In this document: positions 18,430 through 27,055 of the stretch, one piece after another
How positions within the stretch are numbered: the first letter of the stretch is position 1
Layout of the letters: every line of letters starts with the position of its first letter
Assembly (NCBI GenBank): GCA_035568175.1
Contig: DATMON010000015.1
Location: 1-64,000 of the forward strand
Reading direction: 5' to 3'
Length of the DNA stretch: 64,000 nucleotides
DNA from: AV40 sp035568175
GTDB taxonomy: Bacteria; Verrucomicrobiota; Verrucomicrobiia; Chthoniobacterales; UBA10450
Notes under the pieces: generated by a model
Databases searched by the model: none
Told to the model about the DNA's origin: nothing
The model's input: the letters and a program-made list of their open reading frames with translations, nothing else
Position numbers and translations under genes: made by a program

Positions 18430-18500
18430 GGTAGGGGCGGTTCACCGACCGCCCGCAAATGCCAATCCGGCTCGGATCGATTGGGTCAATCGCCCCCACC
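18430..18500. repeat. Palindromic intergenic element (GGTAGGGGCGG arms)
   Basis: Starts GGTAGGGGCGGTT and ends AATCGCCCCCACC, with inner pieces GGTTCACCGACC and an ATCCGGCTCGGAT palindrome. It separates the divergent flavoprotein and LptF/G genes. Confidence 0.7.
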
Positions 18501-18506
18501 TGAATT

Positions 18507-18563
18507 GGAGGGACGCGCTCCGCCGCGTCCTATATATTCGGACGGCACAGAGGCCGTCCCTCC
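18507..18563. repeat. Palindromic intergenic element (GGAGGGACG arms)
   Basis: GGAGGGACGCGCTCCGCCGCGTCC, a TATATATTC spacer, then GGACGGC...GGCCGTCCCTCC: two hairpins bounded by GGAGGGACG/CGTCCCTCC. It lies about 30 bases upstream of the LptF/G start, so it is part of its leader or promoter region. Confidence 0.75.
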
Positions 18564-18594
18564 AAGTGTGATTTTGTGCTACTCTTGGCTAACG

Positions 18595-19701
18595 ATGAAG
18601 TTGATCGATAAATTCGTCAGTCGCGAGCTGCTCGTGAACGTGGGGTTCGCGATCGCGGTGCTGAGCCTCGTTCTCGTCGTCGGCAACATTTTCCGGAAAC
18701 TGCTGCCGCTGCTGGTGAATCACGATGTCCCGGTCGAATATTTGCTCGCCTTTATCGCTTACGTTTTTCCGTTCTCGCTCATCTTCACCATCCCGTGGGG
18801 ATTGCTCACCGCGATCCTGCTTGTCTTCGGCCGGCTCTCAGCCGACAACGAATTGATCGCCCTCCGCGCCAACGGCGTGAGCGTTCCGCGCGTCGCCGTT
18901 TCGTTTGGTGTTATTGCGCTCGTCTGCACGGCGATTTGTCTCTGGCTCACGGTCCAGGTGTCGCCGGCCGCGCAGAAAAAATTACGCAGCACCATTTTCG
19001 ATCTCGCCACGCGCGATCCCATGGCGCTCTTCGGGAGCGATCAGGTAATCGACCAGTTTCCCGGGCGAAAAATTTACGTCGGAAAGAAAGAAGGCAACAA
19101 ACTCGAGAACATCACCGTCTTCGAAATCGATCAGAAATCGATGCCGACGCGAGTGACCTTCGCGCGTACCGGAATGCTCGAGGCCGATCTCGAGAACAAA
19201 CGGATCCTGATGCATCTCTACAACGCGCGTTATCAGCAGCGCGATGAGAAAGATCCGTCCGACCTGCGCAAGATCAAAGACGGCATCAGTATGAATGAAG
19301 GAACGTTGCCCATCAGTCTTGATGAGCTTTACGAGAAAGAGAAGAAGCGGCCGAGCCGATCCGCCATGTCGATCGAGCAGTTGATCGATCAGTTAAAAAG
19401 CGAAAACACGCGGGAACGGAGCGAGAGCCGGACTGAGATCAACAAACGCTTTGCATTTCCATTCGCCTGCGTCGCGTTCGCCATCATCGGCATCCCACTC
19501 GGCGTGACCGCGCACCGCCGCGAAACATCGATCGGTTTCGCGATGGGATTGATTGTCGCGGTCGCATATTTTCTTTTCGTTATCATCGCCGACACACTCC
19601 GCGGAAATCCGAAAGTGCACCCCGAGCTTCTCATCTGGGTGCCGAACGTTCTCTTCATCATCCTCGGCGCGTTTTTGTTTCGGCGACTCGCGCGACAATA
19701 A
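18595..19701 (+). CDS. LptF/LptG-family LPS-export permease (YjgP/YjgQ)
   Basis: About 368 residues from ATG 18595 (MKLIDKFVSRELLVNVGFA); an open start at 18481 lies inside a repeat and is unlikely. The order is right for the family: helix 1 (about 12-34), helices 2-3 (50-120), a large periplasmic beta-jellyroll (about 130-280, with KIYVGKKEGNKLENITVFEI), and three C-terminal helices ending ILGAFLFRRLARQ. LptF and LptG form the inner-membrane channel of the Lpt machine that lifts lipopolysaccharide. No partner lpt gene is adjacent. LptF versus LptG cannot be settled by eye. Confidence 0.88.
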   Translation: MKLIDKFVSRELLVNVGFAIAVLSLVLVVGNIFRKLLPLLVNHDVPVEYLLAFIAYVFPFSLIFTIPWGLLTAILLVFGRLSADNELIALRANGVSVPRVAVSFGVIALVCTAICLWLTVQVSPAAQKKLRSTIFDLATRDPMALFGSDQVIDQFPGRKIYVGKKEGNKLENITVFEIDQKSMPTRVTFARTGMLEADLENKRILMHLYNARYQQRDEKDPSDLRKIKDGISMNEGTLPISLDELYEKEKKRPSRSAMSIEQLIDQLKSENTRERSESRTEINKRFAFPFACVAFAIIGIPLGVTAHRRETSIGFAMGLIVAVAYFLFVIIADTLRGNPKVHPELLIWVPNVLFIILGAFLFRRLARQ

Positions 19702-19709
19702 ATCATAGC

Positions 19710-20153
19710 CTAATTGGCCGGCTTGAACCGGTTTCGTGTTAGCGCGCCGACAAAACATGTAACGCCGCCGACAATCGCGGCGAGAATAAAATAGTTCCAA
19801 ACTGAGAAGTCCGTCTCGTCCACACCCCACATCGGATGAAAGAAAGGATAAGCCAAAATGATTCCTGCGATTGCTCCGCACGCCGCGCATACTGATTTTC
19901 GCCAGAGGACCGACGAAGTTGGAACGAAAAGATAAAGTGGAATCAGCACGACCAACCAAACGGGAATGATCCAGAAACTCATGACTATTCCGAAACCCAT
20001 CGGGTACCAATAAACGGCCCGAGGTTTCGTGTGCGGATCAACGATGAGGTAAACCACCATCTCAAGAGCCACAAACACAACCGCGGCTAACCAACCTGCG
20101 AAGACTGCCATAAATGTTCCCAGAATCTGTCGCGCGACGTTCCGGAGGGCCAT
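19710..20153 (-). CDS. Four-helix integral membrane protein, unknown
   Basis: 147 residues with about four membrane helices (MAVFAGWLAAVVFVALEMVVYL; GFGIVMSFWIIPVWLVVLIPLYLFV; CAACGAIAGIILAYPFF; YFILAAIVGGVTCFVGAL). No motif of a transporter or enzyme is seen. It sits alone, convergent with the LptF/G gene and upstream-facing to a gene of unknown role. Reading frame and helix pattern make it a real gene; function is unknown. Confidence 0.65.
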   Translation of the reverse strand: MALRNVARQILGTFMAVFAGWLAAVVFVALEMVVYLIVDPHTKPRAVYWYPMGFGIVMSFWIIPVWLVVLIPLYLFVPTSSVLWRKSVCAACGAIAGIILAYPFFHPMWGVDETDFSVWNYFILAAIVGGVTCFVGALTRNRFKPAN

Positions 20154-20192
20154 GATTCGATCTTACAAAGTGCTAGCACTCTTGGCCAAGCG

Positions 20193-20996
20193 TCAAACTT
20201 CGCTCCCGAAATCGACGGTGAGCTCCACGGTATCGGCGACGGCGACGTGGACGTCGACGATTCGAAGACCGCCGAGCGGGAGTGCTTTGAGCGGGAAAGA
20301 TTGGCTCTTCAGTTTCTCAAACAGCGGCTGGAGTGCGGCGCAGGCGAACGAACCGAGTTTGCCGTCGCCTTTGCATTTCATCTCAGAAATTTTGGCGACG
20401 AACTCGTTGCTGATGTCGAGTTGGGCGTAGATGTCTATGTTGGCGCGCGCAAAAAACTTCTTCGCCTGGATCTTGATGTCGGCGGCAAGCGATCGCCGGC
20501 TGCGCGCGCGCATCGCCAGGCGGACTTGTTCGAGGTCGACTCCCCAGAGGCGCGCTTTCTCTCCGCCAAGTCTTCCAATTGCTTCTTCCAGATCCAATTG
20601 CGCCGCGGAGAGCACTAATTGCCCCTCGCGTGCTCGATGGATGAGCATGACGGCATCGCCGTTGGCGTCGGTGCCTTTGTGAAAAACGACGTCGCGCATT
20701 TCCATCCGCAAATCGAGCGGCACGCCGCGCACCGAAATGTTCCGGCCGCTCATGGTGACCACAGCCGTTTCAAACGCGAGCGCGGTGTCGCCTTCGGTCT
20801 TCGCCAGCGGCGGAGGAGCGGAATCGAATTTTGCGCGGTCGAGATTGATCCGGATTTCGTCGACCAGGGGAAACACGCGCGACCGAAGATCGACAATCCG
20901 CCCGGTTTTCTGGACGAACCTATGAAGCGCGGCGTCCAGCGCCTGGGCGAGGTCCTCCCGGGGCGAGGGAAAGTCTTTGCGGCTGAGCGAAATCAT
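20193..20996 (-). CDS. Hypothetical protein with lipid-binding-like beta layout
   Basis: About 267 residues from the ATG of MISLSRKDFPSPREDLA; an open start at 21017 falls within a palindromic repeat and is less likely. No signal peptide. Several long amphipathic strands (NISVRGVPLDLRMEMRDVVF, GQLVLSAAQLDLEEAIGRL, IDIYAQLDISNEFVAKISEM, GLRIVDVHVAVADTVELTVDF) give it the look of DUF2993/LmeA-type lipid-binding proteins, but I cannot confirm that. It is divergent from rpsN. Confidence 0.6.
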   Translation of the reverse strand: MISLSRKDFPSPREDLAQALDAALHRFVQKTGRIVDLRSRVFPLVDEIRINLDRAKFDSAPPPLAKTEGDTALAFETAVVTMSGRNISVRGVPLDLRMEMRDVVFHKGTDANGDAVMLIHRAREGQLVLSAAQLDLEEAIGRLGGEKARLWGVDLEQVRLAMRARSRRSLAADIKIQAKKFFARANIDIYAQLDISNEFVAKISEMKCKGDGKLGSFACAALQPLFEKLKSQSFPLKALPLGGLRIVDVHVAVADTVELTVDFGSEV

Positions 20997-21008
20997 TGGC
21001 GGATGCCA

Positions 21009-21066
21009 TGTAGCCACGCCCGGCGGGCGGTCAAAAGAAATTACGGCGCATAGCGCCGTGGCTACA
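21009..21066. repeat. TGTAGCCACG...CGTGGCTACA palindromic element 1
   Basis: Outer arms TGTAGCCACG and CGTGGCTACA enclose two hairpins (GCCCGGCGGGC and GGCGCATAGCGCC). It lies between the divergent hypothetical gene and rpsN. Same outer arms as the elements at 21390 and 22861, with different inner hairpins. Confidence 0.85.
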
Positions 21067-21115
21067 CCAAAGAATTTGCACTTTCCTCGTTCGCCACTAA
21101 ATTCCGCGTTCCCTT

Positions 21116-21385
21116 ATGGCAAAGACATCCTGGATCAATCGCAACGAACGCAAGCGTGCGACGGTGAAGAAATACGCCGCGGTCCGCGCCGAGCTCAAAG
21201 CGAAGAAGGATTACGTCGGTTTGACGCAGCTTCCGCGCGATGCCAGCCCGACGAGAGTGGTCAATCGTTGCGAAGTCACCGGCCGCCGCCGCGCGTTTAT
21301 CCGCCGGTTCAAAGTCTCGCGGCTCACGTTTCGCGAGCTCGCCTCCCAGGGCCTGATCCCTGGCGTGACGAAGTCCAGTTGGTAG
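21116..21385 (+). CDS. rpsN: 30S ribosomal protein S14
   Basis: 89 residues, MAKTSWINRNERKRATVKKY at the start and the family hallmark RCEVTGRRRAFIRRF...SRLTFRELASQGLIPGVTKSSW at the end. It binds 16S rRNA in the head of the 30S subunit. The zinc-binding CxxC pairs of the short S14 type are absent, so this is the zinc-independent form of normal length. It is not in a ribosomal-protein operon here: neighbours are a hypothetical gene and a CNNM transporter, and palindromic repeats stand on both sides. Confidence 0.96.
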   Translation: MAKTSWINRNERKRATVKKYAAVRAELKAKKDYVGLTQLPRDASPTRVVNRCEVTGRRRAFIRRFKVSRLTFRELASQGLIPGVTKSSW

Positions 21386-21389
21386 AGAG

Positions 21390-21449
21390 TTGTAGCCACG
21401 TTGCTGTGCAACGTCCGACTCAAAACGGGCCACAGGCCCGTGGCTACAA
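21390..21449. repeat. TTGTAGCCACG...CGTGGCTACAA palindromic element 2
   Basis: Arms TTGTAGCCACG (21390-21400) and CGTGGCTACAA (21439-21449); inner hairpins GTTGCTGTGCAAC and CGGGCCACAGGCCCG. It ends three bases before the ATG of the CNNM gene, filling the place where a Shine-Dalgarno would stand. Confidence 0.85.
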
Positions 21450-21452
21450 AAA

Positions 21453-22856
21453 ATGAACTCTTTGTCACTTCAAATTCTTCCGCTCGCCGATGTGCCGGTG
21501 ACGCAATGGGACTCGCCGGCCATCATCATCGGTAAGCTGGCAGTGATCGCGGCTCTCGTCGCGTTGAATGGATTTTTCGTCGCGTGCGAATTCGCGATCA
21601 TCAAAGTCCGCGCGAGCCAGCTCGACGAGTTGACGGAGGAGGGGAACCCGCGGGCGCGTTTCGCCAAGTACATTCGCTCGCATCTCGATGCTTATCTTTC
21701 CGCAACGCAACTTGGCGTGACCGTGGCCAGTCTGGCGCTCGGCTGGCTCGGTGAAGAATTTCTCGCGCATCTGCTCGAGCCGTTCTTTGCCCTGGCGAAC
21801 ATTCAATCGCACGTGTTTGTCACCTCGGTTTCGGTCACGCTCGCGTTTATCGGGATCACGTTCATGCACATCGTGTTCGGCGAACTGGCGCCGAAATACA
21901 CCGCGATCGCGAATCCCTTGGCGGTCTCGCTGCGTCTGGTCCGGCCATTAGGGGCATTTTATTTCCTGTTCCGGCCGGCAATCTGGCTGCTGCACAAATC
22001 ATCGAATTTCCTTTTGCAGCGAGTGCTGCGGATGAAGCCGATTCCCAGCACTGAGCTGGCCCATAGCGAAGAAGAGTTGCGCCTCATTCTCGAGCAAAGC
22101 GAGAAATCGAAAGACGTTTCGCCGCTCGGTCGCAAACTCGTGCTTAACGTGCTCGATCTGCGTGAGCGCGTGATCCGCGATATCATGACGCCGCGCGGCG
22201 AAATTGTTTATCTCGATATCGAGGACGATTTCGAGTTGAACGTGAAAAAAGCGATCGACTCGCGACACACGCGATTTCCACTTTGTCGCGAAAATCTCGA
22301 TAACACGATCGGTTTGATTCACATCAAGGAACTGGTGCCGATGATGCGCGATCCGAATCCCGATTTGATGCGGATCAAGCGCGAATTGACTCCAGTGCCG
22401 GAAATGATGCAGCTGGAGAAATTGCTCAGTCTTTTCCTGAGCAAGCACGCCCACCTGGCCATTGTGGTCGACGAATACGGCGGCACGGTCGGAATGGTAA
22501 CCCTGGAAGATGTGCTCGAAGAGTTGGTCGGCGACATCCAGGACGAATTCGACACCGACAAGGAAGAATTCAAGAAGATCAACGCGAACGAATTCACGGT
22601 CGACGGCACCCTCGGGCTCTATGAGTTGAACGATCTCGCCAAACTGGAATTGGAAAGTCCGGATGTTAGCACGATCGGCGGATATGTGACCCATCTGCTC
22701 GGACATCTGCCGAAGCAAGGCGAGCAGGTGAAGATCGACGGTTATCTCGTGACTGTGACCCAGTCGGATAACCGCCGAATTCACCAACTCCATTTTCAGA
22801 AGCTTCAGGAAGCGGAACCGGCCGCGGTGACGACCAAACGGGACGCGGCGGTCTGA
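21453..22856 (+). CDS. CNNM/CorC-HlyC family transporter (DUF21-CBS)
   Basis: 467 residues. Three to four membrane helices of the DUF21 domain (about 25-200, with AALVALNGFFVACEFAIIKVR and ATQLGVTVASLALGWLGEEF), a CBS pair (about 225-345, with RDIMTPRGEIVYLDIEDDF and IVVDEYGGTVGMVTLEDVLE), and a C-terminal CorC/HlyC domain (365-450, FTVDGTLGLYELNDLAKL). CNNM/CorC proteins move or regulate Mg2+ (some other divalent ions or Na+) across the inner membrane. The ATG is directly behind a palindromic repeat with no Shine-Dalgarno visible. CPXCG and mntH follow on the same strand. Confidence 0.9.
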   Translation: MNSLSLQILPLADVPVTQWDSPAIIIGKLAVIAALVALNGFFVACEFAIIKVRASQLDELTEEGNPRARFAKYIRSHLDAYLSATQLGVTVASLALGWLGEEFLAHLLEPFFALANIQSHVFVTSVSVTLAFIGITFMHIVFGELAPKYTAIANPLAVSLRLVRPLGAFYFLFRPAIWLLHKSSNFLLQRVLRMKPIPSTELAHSEEELRLILEQSEKSKDVSPLGRKLVLNVLDLRERVIRDIMTPRGEIVYLDIEDDFELNVKKAIDSRHTRFPLCRENLDNTIGLIHIKELVPMMRDPNPDLMRIKRELTPVPEMMQLEKLLSLFLSKHAHLAIVVDEYGGTVGMVTLEDVLEELVGDIQDEFDTDKEEFKKINANEFTVDGTLGLYELNDLAKLELESPDVSTIGGYVTHLLGHLPKQGEQVKIDGYLVTVTQSDNRRIHQLHFQKLQEAEPAAVTTKRDAAV

Positions 22857-22860
22857 AATG

Positions 22861-22923
22861 TGTAGCCACGGCGCTGTGCGCCGTCGAGTTTAGTACCGGA
22901 CGGGCCATAGGCCCGTGGCTACA
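22861..22923. repeat. TGTAGCCACG...CGTGGCTACA palindromic element 3
   Basis: Arms as in elements 1 and 2; inner hairpins GGCGCTGTGCGCC and CGGGCCATAGGCCCG. It starts four bases after the CNNM stop and ends five bases before the ATG of the CPXCG gene, so the mRNA of the latter begins or passes through this structure. Confidence 0.85.
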
Positions 22924-22928
22924 ACAAC

Positions 22929-23111
22929 ATGCAACTCGTTATCGAAACCGAAATCACCTGTCCGCATTGCGGCGAGGTTTTTCCGTTACAGATCGACACT
23001 TCGCAATCGGAGCAATCGCTGATCGAAGATTGCAGCGTTTGCTGCCGGCCGATCAATCTGATCGTTCGCTGTCAGCCCGGCGTCGTAGTCGATCTTGTCT
23101 ACGCCGAATGA
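22929..23111 (+). CDS. CPXCG-motif cysteine-rich protein
   Basis: 60 residues. TCPHCGE (CPXCG) near residue 10 and CSVCCRPI near 36 give the two Cys pairs of this small zinc-ribbon-like family, and the ending LIVRCQPGVVVDLVYAE is typical. Family members are of unknown function. The start is fixed by the conserved N-terminus (MQLVIETEITCPHC), even though a palindromic repeat takes up the space of the ribosome-binding site. It lies 18 bases before mntH and may be co-transcribed. Confidence 0.88.
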   Translation: MQLVIETEITCPHCGEVFPLQIDTSQSEQSLIEDCSVCCRPINLIVRCQPGVVVDLVYAE

Positions 23112-23129
23112 AACGGTAACTTGATCTGA

Positions 23130-24488
23130 ATGCAGAATCAGCTTTCGACCGGGGATGGTTGGCGAGTCGATCGCACATCTCCGAGCCTGCCGGAATCGCA
23201 TCGCACGATTGCAATCGCTCCCGGCGCAGGTTTTTGGCGAAAGCTGCTCGCGTTTTCGGGTCCGGGTTATCTGGTCGCGGTTGGTTACATGGATCCGGGC
23301 AACTGGGCGACCGATTTGGCCGGCGGTTCGGGATTCGGTTACACGCTGCTGAGTGTCATTCTGCTTTCAAATTTGATGGCGATTCTGCTGCAAGCGCTCT
23401 GCGCGCGCCTCGGCATCGCCACCCAGCGCGATCTCGCACAGGCGTGTCACGATCATTACTCGCCGGCGGTTTCGTTTGCGCTCTGGATAATTTGCGAGCT
23501 GGCCATTTGCGCCTGCGACCTGGCGGAGGTGATCGGTTCGGCCATCGCCTTAAACTTGCTCTTTAAAATTCCACTCGTCCTCGGCGTTTGCATCACGGCC
23601 CTCGATGTGTTGGCCGTGCTCTATTTGCAAAACAAAGGCTTCCGTTACATCGAAGCCCTCGTTCTTGTTCTCATCCTGACTATCGGCGGCTGCTTTCTTT
23701 TCGAGATTATTTTTTCGAAACCCGAGTTTCAAGCAGTCCTGCGCGGTTTTGTTCCGCATACTGAAGTCATTGGCAACCGCGACATGCTTTACATCGCGAT
23801 CGGAATTCTAGGCGCGACGGTGATGCCGCATAATCTTTATCTCCATTCCTCAGTCGTGCAGACGCGTAATTACGAACAAAGCGCCGCCGGCAAATCCGAG
23901 GCGATTAAGTTTGCCACCATCGATTCCAGCGTGGCGCTCATGTTCGCCTTGTTCATTAACGCGGCGATTCTGATTGTGGCCGCGGCGAGCTTTCACAAAC
24001 ATGGCCAGCACGACGTTGCCGAAATTCAGGACGCTTACAAACTACTTTCCCCGACGCTGGGCGTCCCAATCGCGAGCGCGCTTTTCGCCTTTGCCCTTCT
24101 CGCCTCCGGACAAAACTCGACCCTGACCGGCACGCTGGCCGGCCAGATCGTAATGGAAGGTTTTCTCAACATTCGTTTGCGCCCGTGGCTGCGGCGATTG
24201 ATCACGCGCGTCATCGCAATTATCCCCGCTGTATTTGTCGCCGCTCTATTTGGCGCCGGCGGCACGGCAAAATTACTTTTGCTCAGTCAGGTCATTCTCA
24301 GTCTGCAGCTCTCCTTCGCCGTGATTCCGCTGGTCTTGTTCACGAGCGACCGTCGAAAGATGGGTAAGTTCGTTTCGCCGCTTTGGCTGCAAACATTGGC
24401 CTGGATCACGACGGCGGTGATTGTTTTACTGAACGGAAAATATCTGTGTGACTGGGTCGGGATCAGCGCGTCGGTCACGGGGAAATGA
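23130..24488 (+). CDS. mntH: Nramp-type divalent metal (Mn2+/Fe2+) importer
   Basis: 452 residues and eleven membrane helices. The signature helix-1 motif is present as GYMDPGNWATDLAGGS (the DPGN unwound metal site), and helix 6 carries ATVMPHNLYLHSSVVQ (the MPHNLYLH metal/proton site). These are the residues that coordinate Mn2+ in Nramp proteins. It follows the CPXCG gene by 18 bases. I see no MntR box or yybP-ykoY riboswitch in the short leader. Confidence 0.92.
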   Translation: MQNQLSTGDGWRVDRTSPSLPESHRTIAIAPGAGFWRKLLAFSGPGYLVAVGYMDPGNWATDLAGGSGFGYTLLSVILLSNLMAILLQALCARLGIATQRDLAQACHDHYSPAVSFALWIICELAICACDLAEVIGSAIALNLLFKIPLVLGVCITALDVLAVLYLQNKGFRYIEALVLVLILTIGGCFLFEIIFSKPEFQAVLRGFVPHTEVIGNRDMLYIAIGILGATVMPHNLYLHSSVVQTRNYEQSAAGKSEAIKFATIDSSVALMFALFINAAILIVAAASFHKHGQHDVAEIQDAYKLLSPTLGVPIASALFAFALLASGQNSTLTGTLAGQIVMEGFLNIRLRPWLRRLITRVIAIIPAVFVAALFGAGGTAKLLLLSQVILSLQLSFAVIPLVLFTSDRRKMGKFVSPLWLQTLAWITTAVIVLLNGKYLCDWVGISASVTGK

Positions 24489-24544
24489 CGAAGCCGCGTA
24501 AAGTTGGAGTCAGATTGCGTCGCGTGTGGCGCTGATACGCGGCG

Positions 24545-24688
24545 AAGCACGAATGTCGAATGTCGAATGTCGAAGGAATGATCGAATGCCGAAGCCCGAA
24601 ACAATCGTGAGACTATTATCAGCCAGCCTGATCGCTGTCGCCGCCGGTTTGTTTCGTCATTCGTCATTCGTCATTCGTCATTACTAAC
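24545..24688. repeat. Intergenic short tandem repeats (GAATGTC and GTCATTC)
   Basis: Three GAATGTC units near 24551-24575 and four GTCATTC units at 24656-24681 are complementary in part and could pair over about 100 bases. The second block ends just upstream of the universal stress protein ATG. No gene is seen here. Confidence 0.6.
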
Positions 24689-25114
24689 ATGTATCGAAAA
24701 ATTCTCGTCGCTCTCGAAAACAGTAGTGCCGATCAAACGCTCCTTCCGCATATTGCCGAGCTCGCGGGTTTGCATCACTCAGAATTATTGCTCGTCCACG
24801 TCGCCGATGGTTACGTCGCTCGAAATTTCAATCAGCTGAATTTGGCTGAATCGCAGGAGATGAAGGACGACCGCGCTTATCTGGAAAGTTCCGCTGAGAC
24901 ATTGCGGAAGCGGGGATTAGTCGTGGACACTTTTCTCGCGCTGGGCGATCCGGCGCAGGGAATTGTCAAAGCGGCCGAGGATCGACAATGCGATTTGATC
25001 GCGATGACGGCGCATGGCCACCGTTTGTTAGGCGATCTCCTTCACGGCAGCACGATCAACGAAGTCCGGCATAGGGCGCAGGTGCCGGTGCTTCTCGTCC
25101 GCGCAGGGAAGTAG
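24689..25114 (+). CDS. Universal stress protein (UspA family)
   Basis: 141 residues. MYRKILVALENSSADQTLLP starts the alpha/beta Usp fold; the C-terminal ATP-binding motif G-2x-G-9x-G(S/T) is seen as TAHGHRLLGDLLHGSTINEVRHRAQVPVLLVRAG. It therefore belongs to the ATP-binding branch. Cytoplasmic; the role is in stress survival or signalling in other bacteria, here unproven. It stands alone between mntH and a glycogen synthase. Confidence 0.9.
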   Translation: MYRKILVALENSSADQTLLPHIAELAGLHHSELLLVHVADGYVARNFNQLNLAESQEMKDDRAYLESSAETLRKRGLVVDTFLALGDPAQGIVKAAEDRQCDLIAMTAHGHRLLGDLLHGSTINEVRHRAQVPVLLVRAGK

Positions 25115-25184
25115 TTGTAGAGGCGCTCGCCGCGGCGAGCGCCTGTTTATTTAATTCGGTGCTTGAGAACAAGCACCGCTACAA
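25114..25184. repeat. GTTGTAG...CTACAAC palindromic element (GGCGCTCGCC type)
   Basis: GTTGTAGAGGCGCTCGCCGC followed by GGCGAGCGCC forms a strong hairpin; after a spacer CGGTGCTTG/CAAGCACCG forms a second; the outer arms GTTGTAG/CTACAAC close it. Near-identical relatives lie inside the E1-E2 fusion gene at 27761 and 28085. Confidence 0.85.
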
Positions 25185-25234
25185 CACTTCATATGCTTGC
25201 TCCATCTTCCGTGCGCGATTAGTAGAAACATGCC

Positions 25235-26437
25235 GTGAAGGTCCTCTTCCTCACTAACGAATATCCGCCCTACATTTATGGCGGCGCGGGCGTCCACGTC
25301 GGTTATCTCTCGCGCGAGCTGGCAAAGACGATCGATGTCGATGTTCGCTGCTTCGGTGATCAAAATTTCAAAGAGGGCCGGCTCAAAGTCACCGGGTTCG
25401 AACTCGACACCAGTAGCTTCACTTGTCCGAAGCGGTTGCAGTCGGTCTTCGGCGCGCTCCGCCGCGATATCGATTTCAACACCACCAACATCGACGCCGA
25501 TCTGGTGCATTGTCACACCTGGTACAGCCATTTCGGCGGAATTCTCGCGAAACTGAATTACGGCATTCCGCTCGTGATCACAACCCACTCGCTTGAACCG
25601 TTGCGGCCGTGGAAACGCGAGCAACTCGGCGGCGGTTACGATTTCTCGGTGTGGGTCGAAAAGACCGCGCTCGAAATGGCGGACGCAATCATCGCCGTCT
25701 CCGCCGAAACCAAACGCGACGTCGAGCGACTGTTCGATGTCGATCCAAAGCGTGTCCAAGTCATTCACAACGGCATCGACCCCGACGAATATCGCCGCGT
25801 CGATTCAACCGCGGCGCTCGAGCGCCACCGGATCGATCCGGAAAAACCGTACCTGCTTTTCGTCGGCCGAATCGCGCGACAAAAGGGAATCATTCATCTG
25901 GTTCGCGCGATTCAGTTCATGGACGCCGATTTTCCGATCGTCCTTTGCGCGGGCGCTCCGGATACGCCCGAGATCGCTGACGAAATGAAGCAGGCGCTGG
26001 CTGCTGTCCAAAAGAAACGCCAAAACATTTTCTGGATTGAAGAGATGCTCGATCGGCCGGCCGTGATCGAGCTCTACTCCCATGCGGCGGTCTTTTGCTG
26101 TCCGTCGATCTACGAGCCGTTTGGCATCATCAATCTTGAAGCAATGGCTTGCGAAACCGCAGTCGTGGCAAGTGCGGTCGGCGGGATCAAAGAAGTCGTG
26201 GTCGATGGCGAGACTGGTTTCCTGGTTCCACTCGAGCAAATGAAAGAGAGCCCATTCGAGCCGCTCAATCCCGAAAAATTTTCGCGCGACCTCGCGGCGC
26301 GGATCAATCAGCTGATGAAAGATCCGAAAAAACGCGAAAAATTCGGCAAGGCCGGCCGCAAACGCGCCGAAGAAAATTTCAGCTGGAGCGCGATCGCAAA
26401 GAAAACGACAGCGCTCTACGAATCGTTGCTCAAATAA
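25235..26437 (+). CDS. Glycogen synthase, GT4-type glycosyltransferase
   Basis: 400 residues from GTG 25235; the ATG five bases upstream is out of frame and stops at once. KVLFLTNEYPPYIYGGAGVHV is the sugar-nucleotide-binding N-terminal loop, with the KxGGAG-like turn reduced to YGGAGVH; FVGRIARQKGIIHLVRA and EPFGIINLEAMACETAVVAS (the E-x7-E region) mark the C-terminal GT-B domain. Its length (400) matches the actinobacterial-type GlgA/GlgM rather than the 480-residue enterobacterial GlgA. It adds glucose from ADP-glucose to alpha-1,4-glucan or makes maltose-1-phosphate. No other glg gene is near. Confidence 0.85.
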   Translation: MKVLFLTNEYPPYIYGGAGVHVGYLSRELAKTIDVDVRCFGDQNFKEGRLKVTGFELDTSSFTCPKRLQSVFGALRRDIDFNTTNIDADLVHCHTWYSHFGGILAKLNYGIPLVITTHSLEPLRPWKREQLGGGYDFSVWVEKTALEMADAIIAVSAETKRDVERLFDVDPKRVQVIHNGIDPDEYRRVDSTAALERHRIDPEKPYLLFVGRIARQKGIIHLVRAIQFMDADFPIVLCAGAPDTPEIADEMKQALAAVQKKRQNIFWIEEMLDRPAVIELYSHAAVFCCPSIYEPFGIINLEAMACETAVVASAVGGIKEVVVDGETGFLVPLEQMKESPFEPLNPEKFSRDLAARINQLMKDPKKREKFGKAGRKRAEENFSWSAIAKKTTALYESLLK

Positions 26438-26491
26438 GGCGAAAAATGTTCGCCTCCGACGGCAAACTTTCGTCTAATTCTCGCTAGAAAG

Positions 26492-27055
26492 ATGCGAGCG
26501 CTCGTTCTCTCGGCGGTGATGCTCGCGGCCTGCAGCACGTTGTGGCGCCAAGCCGCAGTTGCCACTTCGTCGACCGGTCAGCGACTTTGCGCGAAGCATC
26601 ATGTTCCGCTGATCACGGCGCGCGGCTACGAACCACCGCAAGGTGTGTTTACGCACGACAACATGGATCGGCCGTTCTACAACATCGTTGGAGAGAGTTC
26701 CCCAAATCGGATTCCAGATTACCAGACCCTCCGTCGCTCGAAGCTTCAGTGTGTGCCGAGCGTTATCGCCTATTGCCCATTGTGCGAGAAGGAGCTTGAG
26801 GACAGATTACGCGTTCAAGATGAAGCAGCCGCGAGAAAGTTCGCGGCCTATGCTCTGCCGATTTACGGTGGAGGAGGAGTTGCTACGAAGCCGCCGTATC
26901 AGGTGAGTTTTCGCGGCGGCACGTGGACTGTGACCTGTTCGCTGGCAGATGGTCGCACAGCCACGATTAAGATCTCCAGAGAAGAAGGTAGGGTCCTATC
27001 CACTCACTATAGTCGTGGTTCGCCTAGCCAAGTGATGCAGCGAACGGGAAGTTAA
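26492..27055 (+). CDS. Lipoprotein of unknown function
   Basis: 187 residues with a short signal peptide and lipobox (RALVLSAVMLAACSTLW), so Cys14 should be lipidated. The mature part contains CAKHH (res about 33) and CPLCEKELEDR (about 88), possibly a metal site, and a C-terminal beta-strand pair (YQVSFRGGTWTVTCSLADGR). I do not recognise the family. Its stop overlaps the stop of the convergent E1-E2 fusion gene by four bases. Confidence 0.65.
   Translation: MRALVLSAVMLAACSTLWRQAAVATSSTGQRLCAKHHVPLITARGYEPPQGVFTHDNMDRPFYNIVGESSPNRIPDYQTLRRSKLQCVPSVIAYCPLCEKELEDRLRVQDEAAARKFAAYALPIYGGGGVATKPPYQVSFRGGTWTVTCSLADGRTATIKISREEGRVLSTHYSRGSPSQVMQRTGS

Noticed and set aside
22924..23129. Metal riboswitch (yybP-ykoY) or MntR box before mntH
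   Set aside because: Only 18 bases separate mntH from the CPXCG gene, and the gap before that gene is a REP-like palindrome without riboswitch motifs.
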